A DNA stretch of 64,000 nt from Schistocephalus solidus (taxonomy: Eukaryota; Platyhelminthes; Cestoda; Diphyllobothriidea; Diphyllobothriidae): NCBI GenBank assembly GCA_017591395.1, contig WEDG01000319.1, positions 62,001 to 126,000 on the forward strand, given 5' to 3'. This document shows, in pieces, positions 1 to 12,205 of the stretch. The notes beneath the pieces are model-generated. The model was not told where the DNA came from and made no database searches. It saw only the letters and a list, made by a program, of their open reading frames with translations. Each line of letters opens with the position of its first letter. Within the stretch, counting starts at the first letter, position 1. The translations under genes and the position numbers were made by a program.

Positions 1-64
1 GATTTACTATGCAGAGGATGATGGAAATATAATCAGAGACCAATATAATATCAAGGGAGCTGCC

Positions 65-2800
65 TCAAATACCAGAAGGACCCTTTTCAAAATCCAAAAG
101 TTGTGAGTTTGGGAAGGAAACAGAAAATAAGGACTTTATATCTTCCGAAGTTAAATGTTTGCTTAATTTGGTTTTGAAAATAGCTAATGTAGACGACAAC
201 CTAATTTGCAGTGGTAGATTATTTCATATGAAAGCATATTTGGAGGTAAAAAACTGAGACCGGTTAGTTGTGGAGCTAAGGGGTGGTGAAATGATCATGG
301 AGGAATTACAAATGGCATAGGGTGGATCTACTGGAGCGAGAGCGTTAATTCGTGGGAGATTTGAGCTAGAGTAAACGCGAAACAGGAAGCAGAGACTGGC
401 TTCGCGTCTTCTATCCCACAGAAATTTAATGTTTGCTAACTTGCATCTCTCCGTATAAGAGAAACAGGATCCAGGAAGAGAAAATAGTCTTCGAGTAAAA
501 ACCCTCTGAACATTTTCTATCCTACTGCGGTCAGAGGCGTTCATCAGCCCAAAGAGGGGACAACAGTATTCTAGGATAGGAAGAACAAACATGCGGTACA
601 GGCTTAACGTTTTTTTCCAGAAGGAAGAAATTATGTGATATAAAACCACATATCTATGCAGCTTTTGCAGAAATTTGATCTGCATGAGGCGATAGTGCTA
701 GCTTATTCGTGTAACTTAGACCTAAGTCTCTTATAGCTGATCATTCTAAAAGTGTACTTTTTTGAAATACTAGGGGTCCAGGAAGCTTGGCGGGGCCAAA
801 ACACATGAATTTACTTTTGGATGGAGAAAATTCCATATGCCACCTCGATCTCTAACGTGAGAACATAAGTAAATCAGTGTTGATTTTCTCAACGCTACTA
901 TTGGCAGTGTCTTTAGAAAATGAATAAATGCACTTGAGATCGTGCGCGTAAACGAAATTTTGTAAATTTTTGAGTATAGTTGAAATTTCATTTATGTACA
1001 GAATGAAGAGAAGAGGACCTAGAACCAAGCCTTGAAAAATGCCACTCGTGCTCGGCTGAGGCGTCGACAAGCTATTGCATACTGAAACCTTCTGGCTGCG
1101 GTTAGACAATAAGGAACCAATGAATTCAAGGAGATTAGACCGGATTCCGAGGGCTTTTAGTTTCACCAGGAGACGTCTGTGCAGTACCTTGTCAAAGGCT
1201 TTGCTCAGGTCAAAGTAGATCATAATCCCTGACTGCTGCTCATTACGAAGAGAGGTGATGAGGTAACGAAAAGCTAAGTGACACACTTCGCATGATCTTA
1301 CCGGTAGAAAACCATATTGCGAGTCGCTTAAGAGCTTATTTTCTAAGCAAAAGTGGAGAATTTGATAACAATTATTTTTTTTATAAGTTTTGCTAGAGCC
1401 GGGGTTTCGTGAACACCTTGATAATTATTTACGTCCGAACGAAATCCCAACTTGAAGACTGAAAGAATAATATATGTTACCATAAGTCAGGAAAGAATCC
1501 ATTTAAAAGATAAACTGAGAATATCTTGCTAAACAATTGGGGGAAGCTCGGCACTCTCTTAATAAATGAGTTTGGAATACCATCAGTTTCCCGAAGAGTG
1601 CGAGTTTTTTAGACGAATTATTTGTTTACGAATTAGTTCTAAGGAGAAATCAATGGTGCTGATAGCATTGAATGAGGATGCTTGAAACGTCGGAACCAGT
1701 TCAGAATCCATCGTAAGATGATTTGCAAAGAACGCAGTAAACAATTCTGCCCTTTCAGAGTCTTCGAGATTGAAATTCTTAGCTTCGTTTATTAACGGAT
1801 GTAGTTAATAATCTCGTTTAGTAAAAAATCTCTGCGATCCTTAGATGTACAGATAACAAAGTAGTATATTGATCTTTTAACTGCTTCCTCAATTTCTTAA
1901 GTCGTGGCAAAAGAAAGTGAGGAACGGTGGATTCCGAAGCGTAGTGCTTGACAATTTTGGTTGGCACAAATTCCAGGATGTTATTTGAAACGACTGATAT
2001 GAATTCCCCAAGACATGCTGCGTCGTTCATGGAAGATAGATGATGCCAGTCCAATGAGTCCAAGAAGTTATTAATTTTGCTCATATCTGCGAGGTCATAG
2101 AATGATAGGTACGAACGGCGCTAGCCTTTTTCGATGAGACAATCGTAAGGCAACAGTAAATTAATGTATGGTCACTTTGGAAGAGGTCCTGCTTAAAATC
2201 AACAAAGAGGGGAGCAATATCGTTTGTGAAAATCAGGTCTAAAATATGCTTGTATCTCGTTGGACAGCGAACCAGCTGAAAGCAGTTAGACAACTAAATA
2301 GTATGTAGGAAAGGCTTAAAACTGGGTAGACAAAAGTTTAAAATCCAATCAATTTCAGGAAAATTTAAATCCCCAGTGATTATTTTATTGTTAAAATTCG
2401 ACTCCAAAACCAATTAAAAAATTTTACAAAGTTTTGCATCATTATTGGATGATGAATTAGGCGGGTTGTAAATACATCCGAGAATCGCCTTTTGCCAGGG
2501 CGACAGGATGATGGATGTGAAGCAGTAATTACCAGAGAATCACATAACATCTAGATCAAATGGTAAGTGCTTAAATGAAGCTTTAATATAGAGAATACAA
2601 ACACCACCACGCTTGCTAATGCGATCTCGACGGTAGAGATCATACTGGTCTATGACAAGCAAAGATTCGGAAATTTAGGGATGGGTCCAAGATTCAGTTA
2701 CACATAAAACATCAAGCATTAACTCGAAACCAATGGCTCTCAGTTGGGCCATCCAGCGTAGTTCGAGTATCCAAACTATGGTTATCGTTATTTATAAAAA
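65..2800 (-). pseudogene. ORF2 of LINE family A, minus copy (endonuclease-reverse transcriptase, dead)
   Basis: The remnant of the LINE polyprotein is readable in pieces. Endonuclease remnants lie at 2800-2450. A linker with ILDLIFTNDIAPLF lies around 2240. RT palm sequence in 852-1286 includes MIYFDLSKAFDKVLHRRLL and GLVLGPLLFILYINEI. The C-terminal part in 224-685 contains LYRMFVLPILEYCCPLFGL and IENVQRVFTRRLF. The catalytic YADD box reads YAHD here (positions 939-950), so an active-site aspartate is lost in addition to the frameshifts. The ORF2 stop corresponds to 65-67, as in the plus copy. Confidence 0.85.
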
Positions 2801-3088
2801 ATGAAGACTTAGTGTTGGGGAATTAAGCTGTAGAGAGGAAGGTGCGGGCGGAAAGTAAAATTGCTGCTGTCTGCAATTAGCTAATCTGTTACTGCTAACT
2901 AAATTATGATTATTGTTGAGAAACATGTTTGCGTGGTATCTATTATGAGGAAGGATATTTTCTGAGTAAGCGAAAATAGGAGAAGGCTTAAAATAGGATT
3001 TTGAGGAATATTGGAATAATATGGGGGGAGCAAAAGATTTGAAAATGGAACAAATTGTTTGGAAAAAATGTTACCGTAAGGGGTAGAA

Positions 3089-3748
3089 TTAATAAATTGG
3101 GGAGCCTGAGAGGTTTTTTTTGGGAAAATTGCGAAGGAAATTTTGGGTATGTATAGTAGATGCTGGAGGGCTAGGAGGTTTTTCAACTGCAATAACGTTT
3201 ATCTTTTTGGAAATTAAGTGTGAAGCATACTTAGACTTGCCCAGGTTTCTGCTAAGTTTATTAGATTGGACAGCTGAGACCGGAGTGGATAGCGTGGAAT
3301 GGGAACGAGGCGGACTTGACCCAGTTTTGTTGACTAAGTCAGCAGTAGGAATACAAGGAAAACTACGTTGAAACGGAGAAGCAGTCGGTCTTGGCATTTT
3401 AGACGGAGTTACTGACATTAAAGGTGGGCTAACGACATGGCTGATAGCTACTGCGTTTGAAATTCCTATTCGCGAGGAAGAAGGCGTTAATGGATTCGTT
3501 GAAAGAAGAGCGGGAGTTGAAGTTAAGGAGGTTTTTGAACCGGGCACCAGAGGAGATTGATGTACCGTCTCATTATGGTTTGTATAGCCACAACCAGATT
3601 TATGGATAATAGATTGAGAGGCCGAAGGCCTATGCGAGTGGGGAGACACATTCCTTCGCTCCATCGGTGTATGATCCCGAAAAAGGAGACATTTTGCAAC
3701 TTCTAGATAACGAGAAATATGACCTCGTTGTGCAAAGATGGAGTCCAC
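3089..3748 (-). pseudogene. ORF1 of LINE family A, minus copy (219-codon open segment)
   Basis: This is the open C-terminal part of the LINE's first ORF, which in this class of elements encodes an RNA-binding or chaperone protein. It begins MDSIFAQRGHISRYLE and contains a Ser/Thr/Pro-rich middle (SQSIIHKSGCGY, STPALLSTNPLTPSSS) and a basic segment (NKLSRNLGKSKYASHLISKK). I see no RRM, CCHC knuckle or coiled coil. The corresponding segment of the plus copy (about 7590-8397) is frameshifted, so this copy is the better reading of the ancestral frame. The N-terminal part (homologous to 7138-7590) lies upstream at about 3750-4250 and is broken. The true start is not preserved. Confidence 0.7.
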
Positions 3749-4602
3749 CTTGATTGGTTAAAAAAATGTGACTAATAAAGGTATATTTTTGCTACGTGAG
3801 GAGAGGCTTTTGGCTTCCGCTATTTTGTAGTTGAAGCCGCACGACTACAGAAAGTCTACGGCAAAGTCAAAAGGTCGTCTGTCCCGGGAAACATTTTTTT
3901 AAAGAAAACTGAAATTTCTTCTCTGTCGGTCTAATTTTTCCCTGGCAACCAATTGGACGAGAGAGTCAAGACGCTGACATTCCTGAGATGGAAGAGTAGA
4001 GATGTCACTGTTGAATAAGTTCCCCAGTATAGAAAGGATTCTCTCTATACTGTTAACTAAATCAGTTAACTGATCCAAACTTTAACATAAAATCATAAAA
4101 CTTTTGTAAAGCAGAGAGATCAAGCTACTTAGCTTTAACAACTAGTTGCATATGCATATTACTGCTGTGACAACTAGATGCAACCAAGCAACGCTTAGGT
4201 TCAATGGCTGAGATCTTGTAACGAGCTGGGATTTTTGTTCTCATTTTTGGTAGGAGGAGGCTTTAATTTGGTCAAACTTAGGAAAAATCAGGCAAATGAT
4301 ATTCTGCGACAAATTTCTTTCCAAAATTTTGACTAAGGACCTTTATACGTGCTTGACAAAAGTCTTAGTATAACAGATCCACTTGCCTAATAACGAGGCT
4401 ATAACGGGTGAAAAATGTGACTCTAAAGGTTCACACCTGTAGAAGAGGACGAGCACCACAGGTATAAGCAGTTGATAAAGTGTTAAAAAATCAATGTTTT
4501 ATCCAAAAATCAGGTAGTAATTTAAGCTTTAAATGAGGAAATCCAGAAAAAATAGAACTTTCACTTAGCTTTCAAAAACGAGCTTCGTGCCCTGACCTTG
4601 AC

Positions 4603-5019
4603 CTCGAGGTAAAGATGAGAGGGACGGCATGTTTGTTACGTAAACGTTGGAATCTATCAGGCATATTTAGTCCTTCTGTGACGTCCAGTATGCATTTCAT
4701 CATCGGACACAATTAGCTGCTACCCGACAGAAAAACAAGGAATAAGAATGTAATATTTATCGTATCATTCACTGCCTCACTTCACTGTCTACGAATCAAT
4801 AGCTTTGGGACTGTTGGGTTTGAGGATTGGTGGACAGCGACCGTTGAACGGTGAGAGTTATAATAAGAACGAAACCCTTATACGAGAATATAAGTGAAAG
4901 TTACCATCCGACGCATTCTTCATAATCAGAATCATGTCTGGGGCATGCGTGGCACACCACACGCAGAGTCCATGCTGTCAGTCCTCCGTGTCCCAACGTT
5001 CAGTGATTTTGATTAGGAC
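4603..5019. other. Spacer between LINE and transposase fragment; nothing recognised
   Basis: About 0.4 kb between the 5' end of the minus LINE A copy and the tnp2-like transposase fragment. No open frame above 60 codons, RNA gene or known repeat was recognised. Confidence 0.4.
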
Positions 5020-5640
5020 AAAGTGACCGTCCATGGGGAAGTAGGCATATTTCCGGACGATGGACGGCAATGGGTTTGTTTTGAGTTCGTTTCCTACTGT
5101 AGCTTTATAAATGTTTATAAAAGAAGAGTTTTCAGGATAATCAAAAGCAAACCTTCAACATTTTCATACTCTACAAACACTAAGCCTTTGTCTTCACTTG
5201 GATAGCGGACAATGTTCTGTAAATATACTTACTTATCATCAACCAGAAGTGACCCATCTGCTGGCGTCGTACCAATTATTACCCTTTTGTTCTTAATATA
5301 CTGAAACTATGTAAAATATCCACCTGATGGTGGTAGTGGGCCGTCACGGTGTTCATAGGTAAAAGTCCATTCTGATGGACCACTTAACGGCTGCCACTCT
5401 TCCTGCAACGGACTACTTGCTGGAAAGGCTGATATAATTTCCTAAGCATGCGCTTTAATTTTCCTAGATACCTTTCAAATTGGAAAGATGAGAAACTATC
5501 AAGGGGACCATGTCGTTGGACATCATTCGGTAAGTGCACAATGATGTGAACATTGTGCATCATTTCCGACTTGCCATATAATGACGAATACTTTTCAGCG
5601 CACATTTGCGTTGGAATTTATTACCAATCACATTTCTCTT
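5020..5640 (-). pseudogene. tnp2-like (CACTA/EnSpm-type) transposase, C-terminal fragment
   Basis: On the minus strand 5605-5384 reads LYGKSEMMHNVHIIVHLPNDV followed by GPLDSFSSFQFERYLGKLKR. This is the characteristic C-terminal block of tnp2-like transposase proteins that circulate in many animal genomes (pattern: LYG..., Y..H.LIHL..DV, G.LD.FSAFPFE.Y...LK). Further downstream, about 5380-5020, the frame continues with breaks through EHRDGPLPP and a degenerate tail. The N-terminal and catalytic parts are missing, so this is a 3' fragment. The same block occurs in the longer plus-strand copy at 14607-16560 (IVYNFHCLIHF, then RFGVLDNFSAFPFESFF). The superfamily label is inferred; TIRs were not found. 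Confidence 0.75.
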
Positions 5641-5939
5641 TTGATTTTTTGCTTGCGAAATATCCTATTGTTCGAAATATTATTCAAAACTAAGTGTAAA
5701 ATATTATAAAAAACGAATTGTCTAGGACAAATAAACTTCTTCAGCATTTTTTTGAAAATATTTCCCCTGAGCACTGGAATTATCTTTGCCCTTCCCCATT
5801 TGAGTTTTGGTAGTTTTTGCCTGCTGATTGCTCACTTGCATCCTGTATTTCGTATTTTGTGCATCCTTAAACAGTGTATATTTTGATAACCCTTTAATTA
5901 TCATTGAAATTCGATCGCAAGATCTGCTTGATTGTCACA
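5641..5939. other. Spacer; nothing recognised
   Basis: About 300 bases between the transposase fragment and the older LINE copy. A 60-codon lysine/glutamine-rich open frame on the minus strand (5722-5904) has no recognisable motif and is probably chance. Confidence 0.35.
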
Positions 5940-6755
5940 AAAACAGTAGTTGTCTGATTTTTTAAAGTTTTATCAAAATACAGCCTCCTTCCAGCAAAAA
6001 TGAGAACGAAATTCTCAGTTCGTCGCAAGCTTTGAGCCGTTTAACAGAAACGTTGCTTGGTCGCATCCAGACGTCATGTCAGTGCCGTGAACATGCAACC
6101 AGTTGTTAAAGCTTAATAGCTTGACCTGTCTGCTTGAGAAAATTGAAATGACTTCATATTTCGATCAGTTCTCTCCATACTTGGGAACTTAGTCAAAGGT
6201 TTAATCTTTGATATTTCCTCTCAGCGTCTTGAGTTTCTCATCAATTTGGCTGCCAATGAAACATTAAACCGACTGAAAAGAAATTATAATTTTCTTTTAA
6301 AAATGTTTCCAGAGACAGACAACCATTTGACGTCACCATCGACTTCTTATACTCATGCGCCTTCAATTACAAAACAGTGGAAGCCAAACGCCCTCCTCAC
6401 GTATCAAAAATCCTCCCATATTAGTCACTTTTCCCCCAATCAAGATGGAATTCTTCTTTGCACAACGAGAAGGCATTTCTCGTTATCTACAAATAGCAAA
6501 AGTTTTCCTTTGTCGGGATCTTACACCGATAGAGCTATAAATGGGTGTCCTTCTCGAATGGGTAATTGGCCTCTCCGTCTATTATCATAAATCCGGTCAC
6601 GGTTATGCAATCCATAACGCACCGGCAAACCAATCTCCTCTGATGTCAGGTTCGAAAACCGCCTTAAGTTGACCTCCCACTTTTCTCCCAACAAATCCAT
6701 TAACGCTTTCTTCCTCGCAAATAGTAAATTAAAACTCAGTAGTTTTAACCCCGTC
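5940..6755 (+). mobile_element. Older LINE copy, left half (5' region and ORF1 start)
   Basis: From about 5999 the sequence AAAATGAGAACGAAATTCTC and what follows aligns with the ORF1 start of LINE A at 7135 onward. Similarity runs to about 6750 (homologous to about 7905), where it stops just before the 5' end of the inserted full-length copy at 6781. The rest of this older element resumes at 12206. ORF1 is broken; the longest open pieces are 6246-6590 and 6355-6540. The sequence is clearly more diverged from the plus LINE A copy than the minus copy is. Confidence 0.8.
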
Positions 6756-7137
6756 AGTTCGTCGAGCTTCGAAATAAGACGTCAAGGTCAAGGCACGCAG
6801 TTCGTTTTTAAAAGCTAAGTGAAAGTTCTATTTTTTCAGAATTTCCTTATCCAAAGCTTTAATTACTAACTGATTTTTTGATAAAAACTTTGCACTTTTA
6901 ACACTCTATCAACTGCTTATACCTGTGGTGCTCGTCCACTTCTACAGGCGTGAACATTTAGAGTCAACGCTTTCAACCTATATAGCCTCGTTATTAGTCA
7001 GGTGGATCTGTTATACTAAGAAGTTTCCCAAGCACATATAAAGGTCCCTAGTTAAAATTTTGGAAAAATCATTTGTCGCAGAATATTATTCACCTGCTTT
7101 TTTCAAAGTTTGACCAAATTAAAGCCTCTTAGCAAAA

Positions 7138-8397
7138 ATGAGAACGAAAATCTCGGCTCGTCGCAAGCTCTCAGCCATTGCACCGAAGCGTTGCTTGGTT
7201 GCATCAAGTAGTCAAAGCAGTGATATGCATATGCAACCAATCGTTAAAGCTAAGCAGCTTGATCTCTGTGCTTTACAAAATTGTAATGATTTTATGTTAA
7301 AGTTTGGATCAGTTCTCTCTATACTGGAGAACTTATTCGACGGCGACATCTCTGCTCTTCCCTCTCAGGAATGTCAGCGTCTGGATTCTCTCGTCCATTT
7401 GGTTGCCAGTGAAACATCAGACCGACAGAAACGAAATTATAATTTTCTTTTAAAAAATGTTTCCCGGGACAGACGACCCATTGACGTTGCCGTAAACTTC
7501 CTGTACTCGTGCGGTTTCAAATACAAAATAGCGGAAGCCAAACGCCTCTCCTCACGTAGCAAAAATCCACCTATATTAGTCACCCTTTTTCACCAATCGA
7601 GGTGGACTCCATTTTGCACAACGAGGTCGCATTTCTCGTTATCTAGAAGATACAAAATGTTTCCTTTGTCGGGATCTTACACCGATTGAGCGAAGGAATG
7701 TGTCTCCCCTCTTGCATAGGTCTTCGGCCTCTCAATCCATTATCCATAAGTCTGGTCATGGCTATGCAAACCATAACGAGACGATACAGCAATCTCCTAT
7801 AGTGCCCGGTTCAAAAACCTCCTTAACTTCAACTCCCGCTCTTCTTTCCAAAGAATCCATTAACGCCTTCTTCCTCGCGAATAGGAATTTCAAACGCAGT
7901 AGCTATCAGCCATGTCGTTAGCCCACCTTTTAATGTCAGTAACTCCGTCTAAAGTGCCAAGACCGACTGCTTCTCCGTTTCAACGTAGTTTTCCTTGTAT
8001 TCCTACTGTTGACTTAGTCAACAAAACTGGGTCAAGTCCACCTCGTTCCCATTCCACGCTATCCACTCCGGTCTCAGCTGTCCAATCTAATAAACTTAGC
8101 AGAAACCTGGGCAAGTCAAACTATGCTCCAAACTTAAGTTCCAAAAAGAAAAACGTTATTAAAGTTGGGAAACCTCCTAACCCTCCAGCATCTACCATAC
8201 ATACCCTAAATTTCCTTAGCAATTATCCCAACCAATCAACTTTTCAGCCTGCCCCATTATTTAACCATACCCCTTACGGTACCAGTTTTCCAAAACAATT
8301 TGTTCCGTTTTCAAATCTTATTCTCCCCCCATATTATTCCAGTATTCCTCAAAATCCTATTTATAGGCCTCCTATTTTCGCTAACGCAGAAAAATAG
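7138..8397 (+). pseudogene. ORF1 of LINE family A, plus copy (two frameshifts)
   Basis: The ATG at 7138 starts MRTKISARRKLSAIAPKRC, a basic N-terminus. The frame stays open to about 7590, moves to the next frame (…RRNVSPLLHRSSASQS, up to about 7905), and returns to the first frame until the stop at 8395-8397. Together the pieces amount to about 400 residues. The middle is Ser/Pro/Thr-rich and the end Asn/Pro-rich; no RRM, zinc knuckle or esterase motif is seen. The start is chosen because the ATG lies at the 5' end of conserved similarity among three copies (about 5999, 7138 and the minus copy). By position it should be the LINE ORF1 product; the sequence alone does not prove the function. 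Confidence 0.75.
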
Positions 8398-8564
8398 CCT
8401 TCCTCTCAATGGATACCACCCAAATATGTTTCTCTACAATAATCCTAATTTAGTTAGCAGTAACAGCTTAGCTAATTGCAGACAGCAGCCATTTTATTTT
8501 CCGCCAGCACCTTCCTATCTACAGTTTACTTCCCCACCACCAAGTCTTCCTTTTTTATAAGCAA

Positions 8565-11439
8565 CGATAACCCTAGTTTGGATACTCGAACTACGCTAGA
8601 TGTCATATTACTTAATGCTAGATCTGTTTTAAATAAGATGGCGCAACTGAGAGCCATTGCTTTCGAGTTAATGCCCGATGTTTTATGTGTAACTGAATCT
8701 TGGACCCATCCCTTAATTTCCGACTCTCTGCTTGTCATAGACCAGTACGATCTCTACCGTCAAGACCGCATTAGTAAGCGTGGTGGTGGTTGTCTTCTCT
8801 ATATTAAATCTTCATTTAAGCACTTCCCTTTTTTATCTAGATGTTACGTCATTCTCTGGTAATTACTGCTTCGCATCCATTATCCTGTCGCCCCGGCAAA
8901 AGGCGATTCTCGGATGTATTTACAACCCGCCTAATTCATCATCCGATAATGATGCAAAAACTTTGTGAAATTTTTTTAAATTGATTTCGAAGTCCAATTT
9001 TTAACATTAGAATAATCGCTGGGGACTTTTAATTTTCCTGAAATTGACTGGATTTCAAAATCTCGTCCACCCAGATTTCAGCCTTTCCTCGATACCATTA
9101 ATTTTTCTAATTGGTCCCAGCTTGTCCGTTCTTCAACGAGAGACAAGCATATTTTAGACCTGATTTTCACAAACGACATTGCTCCCCTCTTCGTTGATTT
9201 TAAGCAGGGTCTCTTCCAAAGTGACCATACACTAATTCACTGTTGCCTTCCGATTGTTTCATCGAAAAAGGTTAGTGCCGTTCGTACCTATCATGCTTTT
9301 GACCTCGCAGATATGAGCTTAATTAGTAACTTTTTGGACTCATTGGACTGGCAAAATCTCTCCTCCATGAACGACGCAGCAAGTCTTTGTGACTTCGTGT
9401 CAGTCGTTTCAAATAACATCCTGGAGCTTGTGCCAACCAAAATAGTCAAGCCCCTACGTCTCGAATCCTCCGTTCCTCACTTTCTTTTGCCACGACTAAA
9501 GAAATTGAAAAAGCAGTTGAAAGATCAATATACTAGTTCATTATCTGTACATCTAAGGATCGCAGAGATTTTTGAATTAGCCTCTAAGATTCGTCTTGCA
9601 CGTGACAGACAGAGGGAATCTTGCGCACTCAGTGAGCCAAACTCTGCAAAATCTGTTGCTCAACTGTTCCGCCGTCGATCCTCTTCTAAACGAGGTTATG
9701 AAATTCCTCCATTACTAAATGAAGACAAGAACTTCGTTCTGGAAGACTCTGACAAGGCAGAACTGTTTAGTGCGTTCTTTGCAAATCATCTTACGATGGA
9801 ATCTGAACCGGTTCCGACATTTCAGGCATCCTCATTGAATGTTATCAGCACTATTGATTTCTCCTTAGAAATAATTCGTAAGCAAATAATTCGTCTGAAA
9901 AACTCGCACTCTTCGGGAACTGACGGTATTCCAAACTCAGTTATTAAGAGAGTGCCGAGCTTTCCCCGATTGCTTAGCCATGTGTTCTCAGTTTATCTTT
10001 TAAACGGATTCTTTCCTGACTCATGGAAGACATCTATTATTCTTCCTGTCTTCAAGTCGGGATCTCGTTCGGACGTAAATAATTATCGAGGCGTTCACAA
10101 AACCCCGGCTCTCGCAAAACTTCTTGAAAAAAATTATTTTTAATCAAATTCTCGACTTTGCCTAGAAAATAAGCTTTTAAGCGACTCGCAATATGGTTTT
10201 CTACCTGGGAGATCATGCGAAGTGTGTCACTTAGCTTTTCTTAACCTCGTCACTTCCCTTCGTAACGAGCAACAGTCAGTGGTTGTGATCTACTTTGACC
10301 TGAGCAAAGCCTTTGACAAGGTACCGCACAAACGTCTTCTAGTGAAACTGGAAGCCCTCGGCATCCGGCCTCCTCTCCTTGACTTCATTGGTTCCTACTT
10401 GTCTAACCGCAGCCAGAAGGTCTTAGTAGGTAATAGCTATTCGACGCCTCAGCCGATCACGAGTGGCGTTTTTCAAGGCACCGTTCTAGGTCCCCTTCTC
10501 TTCATTCTGTACATTAACGAAATTTCAAATTTACTCACAAATTCACAAAATTTCGCTTACGCTGACGATCTCAAGTGCATTTATTCATTTTCTAAAGACA
10601 CTGCTAATAGTTGCGTTGACAAAATCAACACTGATCTACTTATGCTCTCACGTTGGAGTTGTACTTGGCAGATGGAATTTTCTCCATCCAAGAGCAGTTT
10701 CATGTGTTTTGGCCCTGCAAAGCTTCCTGGACCCCTAGTATTTCAAAATAGTACACTTTTAGAACGATCAACCATAAAAGACTTAGGTCTAAGTTACACG
10801 AATAAGCTAGCATTATCGCCTCATGCAGATCGAATTTCTGCAAAGGCTGCACAGATATGTGGTTTTATATCACATAATTTCTTCCTTCCGGAAATAAAGT
10901 TAAACCTATACCGCATGTTTGTTCTTCCTATCCTCGAATACTGCTGTCCCCTATTTGGGCTGATGAACGCCTCTGACCGCAGTAAGATTGAAAAAGTTCA
11001 GAGGGTTTTTACTCGAAGACTATTTTCTCCTGGATCCAGTATCTCCTATACGGATAGATGCCAGTTAGCAAACATTAAATTTCTGTGGGTTAGAAGACTC
11101 GAAGCCGGTCTCTGCTTCCTGTTTCGCGTTAACTCTAGCCCAAATCTCCCACGAATTAACGCTCTCACTCCGGTAAATCGACCCTATGCCACTCGTAATT
11201 CCTCCATGATCATTTCACCACCCCTTAGCTCCACAACTAACCGGTCTCAGTTTTTTGCCTCCAAATATGCTTTCATATGGAATAATCTACCACTGCAAAT
11301 TAGGTTGTCGTCTACATTAGCTATTTTCAAAACCAAATTACGCAAACATTTAACTTCGGAAGATATAAAGTCCTTATTGTCTGTTTCCTTCCCAAACTCG
11401 CAACTTTTGGATTTTGAAAAGGGTCCTCCTGGTATTTGA
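8565..11439 (+). pseudogene. ORF2 of LINE family A: apurinic-type endonuclease plus reverse transcriptase
   Basis: The N-terminal endonuclease shows LNARSVLNKM, VTESWTHPLISDS, YRQDR...GGGC and GCIYNPPN. The RT follows with SGTDGIPNSVIKR, FFPDSWKTSIILPVFKSG, YFDLSKAFDKVPH, GTVLGPLLFILYINEI and an intact YADD box (10558-10569). The C-terminal region has YRMFVLPILEYCCP and EKVQRVFTRRLF. In this family the protein nicks target DNA and reverse transcribes its own RNA from the 3' end. Damage is modest. There are frameshifts near 8837, around 8965-9000 and near 9037 (an extra T inside a GDFNFPEIDW motif). One in-frame TAA lies at 10141-10143; otherwise 9313-11439 is open. Confidence 0.9.
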
Positions 11440-12205
11440 GGCAGCTCCCTTGATATTATATTGGTCTCTTATTATATTTCCATCATCCTCTGCATAGTCA
11501 ATCTTTGCATTTACTTTTTCTTCCCCTCCTTTTAAACTAGCATTGCCAACTCTTGACAACCTTCATACTTACCTCCGAATTTGCAACCCTGACGATAGTC
11601 TCCAGGTTCTGTTGATGATCGAGGTGGGTTCTGATGGTTTCGCCTCTTTGGTGATGGACTATACAGTCAGCAAGGTCGCATCTCGATGATGATCTCGTGA
11701 CCTCTACTGTCCCCGTCTTCGTTTCGACCATGTTGTCTACGATGAGTTCGTCCTCTCTCACCTCCACTGGTGTTTATAATCAGTAGCTCTGACTGCTATA
11801 TTATCTCTCACCCGACAAGGAGCGTCCCGAACCCTCATACGTAGTCAGCAACATCATAATACTATCCCATTGCATTTAGCTATTAATTTTTTAGTGAAGC
11901 AGTTTTTTTCTCCTATTTTTTTAAATTGGCGGCTCGCCGAACTCCGCCTCCGATTTAACCCTAGGAGTTTTTTTACTGCTTCTTTTCCAGTTCACCGTAT
12001 ATGCCAAAGATTGTTGACTTTTGTTTTTAAAAATGGCAAATCTTTTTGAATCGGATATGTTTACCATACTACTCATTTCTGCTGTTCATATGGATGCTCA
12101 CATAGTGCAGCAATTATCCACTTTGTATTTATTTAAACCACGGTACTAAGTTTGTAATGATGGGGCCCTCTGGGCCTTAAATATACAATTTATTTATTTA
12201 TTATT
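11440..12205 (+). other. 3' UTR of LINE family A
   Basis: Non-coding tail of the plus LINE A copy. Its last about 150 bases match the orphan fragment at 32064-32208 (minus). It ends in repeats of a TTTA-type unit rather than poly(A), as is usual for CR1/L2-type LINEs. Short open frames here (11537-11767 minus, for example) have no coding support. Confidence 0.75.

Larger units (their letters stand above)
1..4602 (-). mobile_element. LINE family A (CR1/L2-like), minus copy, 3' end cut by window
   Basis: This is a non-LTR retrotransposon read on the minus strand, homologous along its length to the plus copy at 6781-12205. From 5' to 3' on its own strand it has a 5' region (about 4602-3760), ORF1 (3748-3089) and an ORF2 with endonuclease and reverse transcriptase (about 2800-65). 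It then runs into the start of the 3' UTR at position 1. The 5' limit at 4602 is where similarity to the plus copy stops, at a shared GTCAAGGTCA. Stops and frameshifts are frequent, so it is an old, dead copy. The CR1/L2-like placement rests on the endonuclease and RT motifs, not on a phylogeny. Confidence 0.9.
6781..12205 (+). mobile_element. LINE family A, near full-length plus copy (about 5.4 kb), inserted in an older LINE
   Basis: The most complete LINE in the window. It has a 5' UTR (6781-7137), ORF1 (7138-8397, frameshifted), ORF2 (about 8565-11439) and a 3' UTR of about 770 bases ending in an AT-rich tail with repeated TTTA units (about 12187-12205). The 3' end is sharp: at 12206 the sequence changes to ORF1 sequence of an older LINE. 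No convincing target-site duplication was found. The same 3' end occurs as an orphan fragment on the minus strand at 32064-32208, which supports the terminus. The copy is not active because of frameshifts and one stop in ORF2. Confidence 0.9.

Noticed and set aside
3120..3371. Plus-strand 83-codon frame
   Set aside because: Antisense to the better supported LINE A ORF1 on the minus strand.
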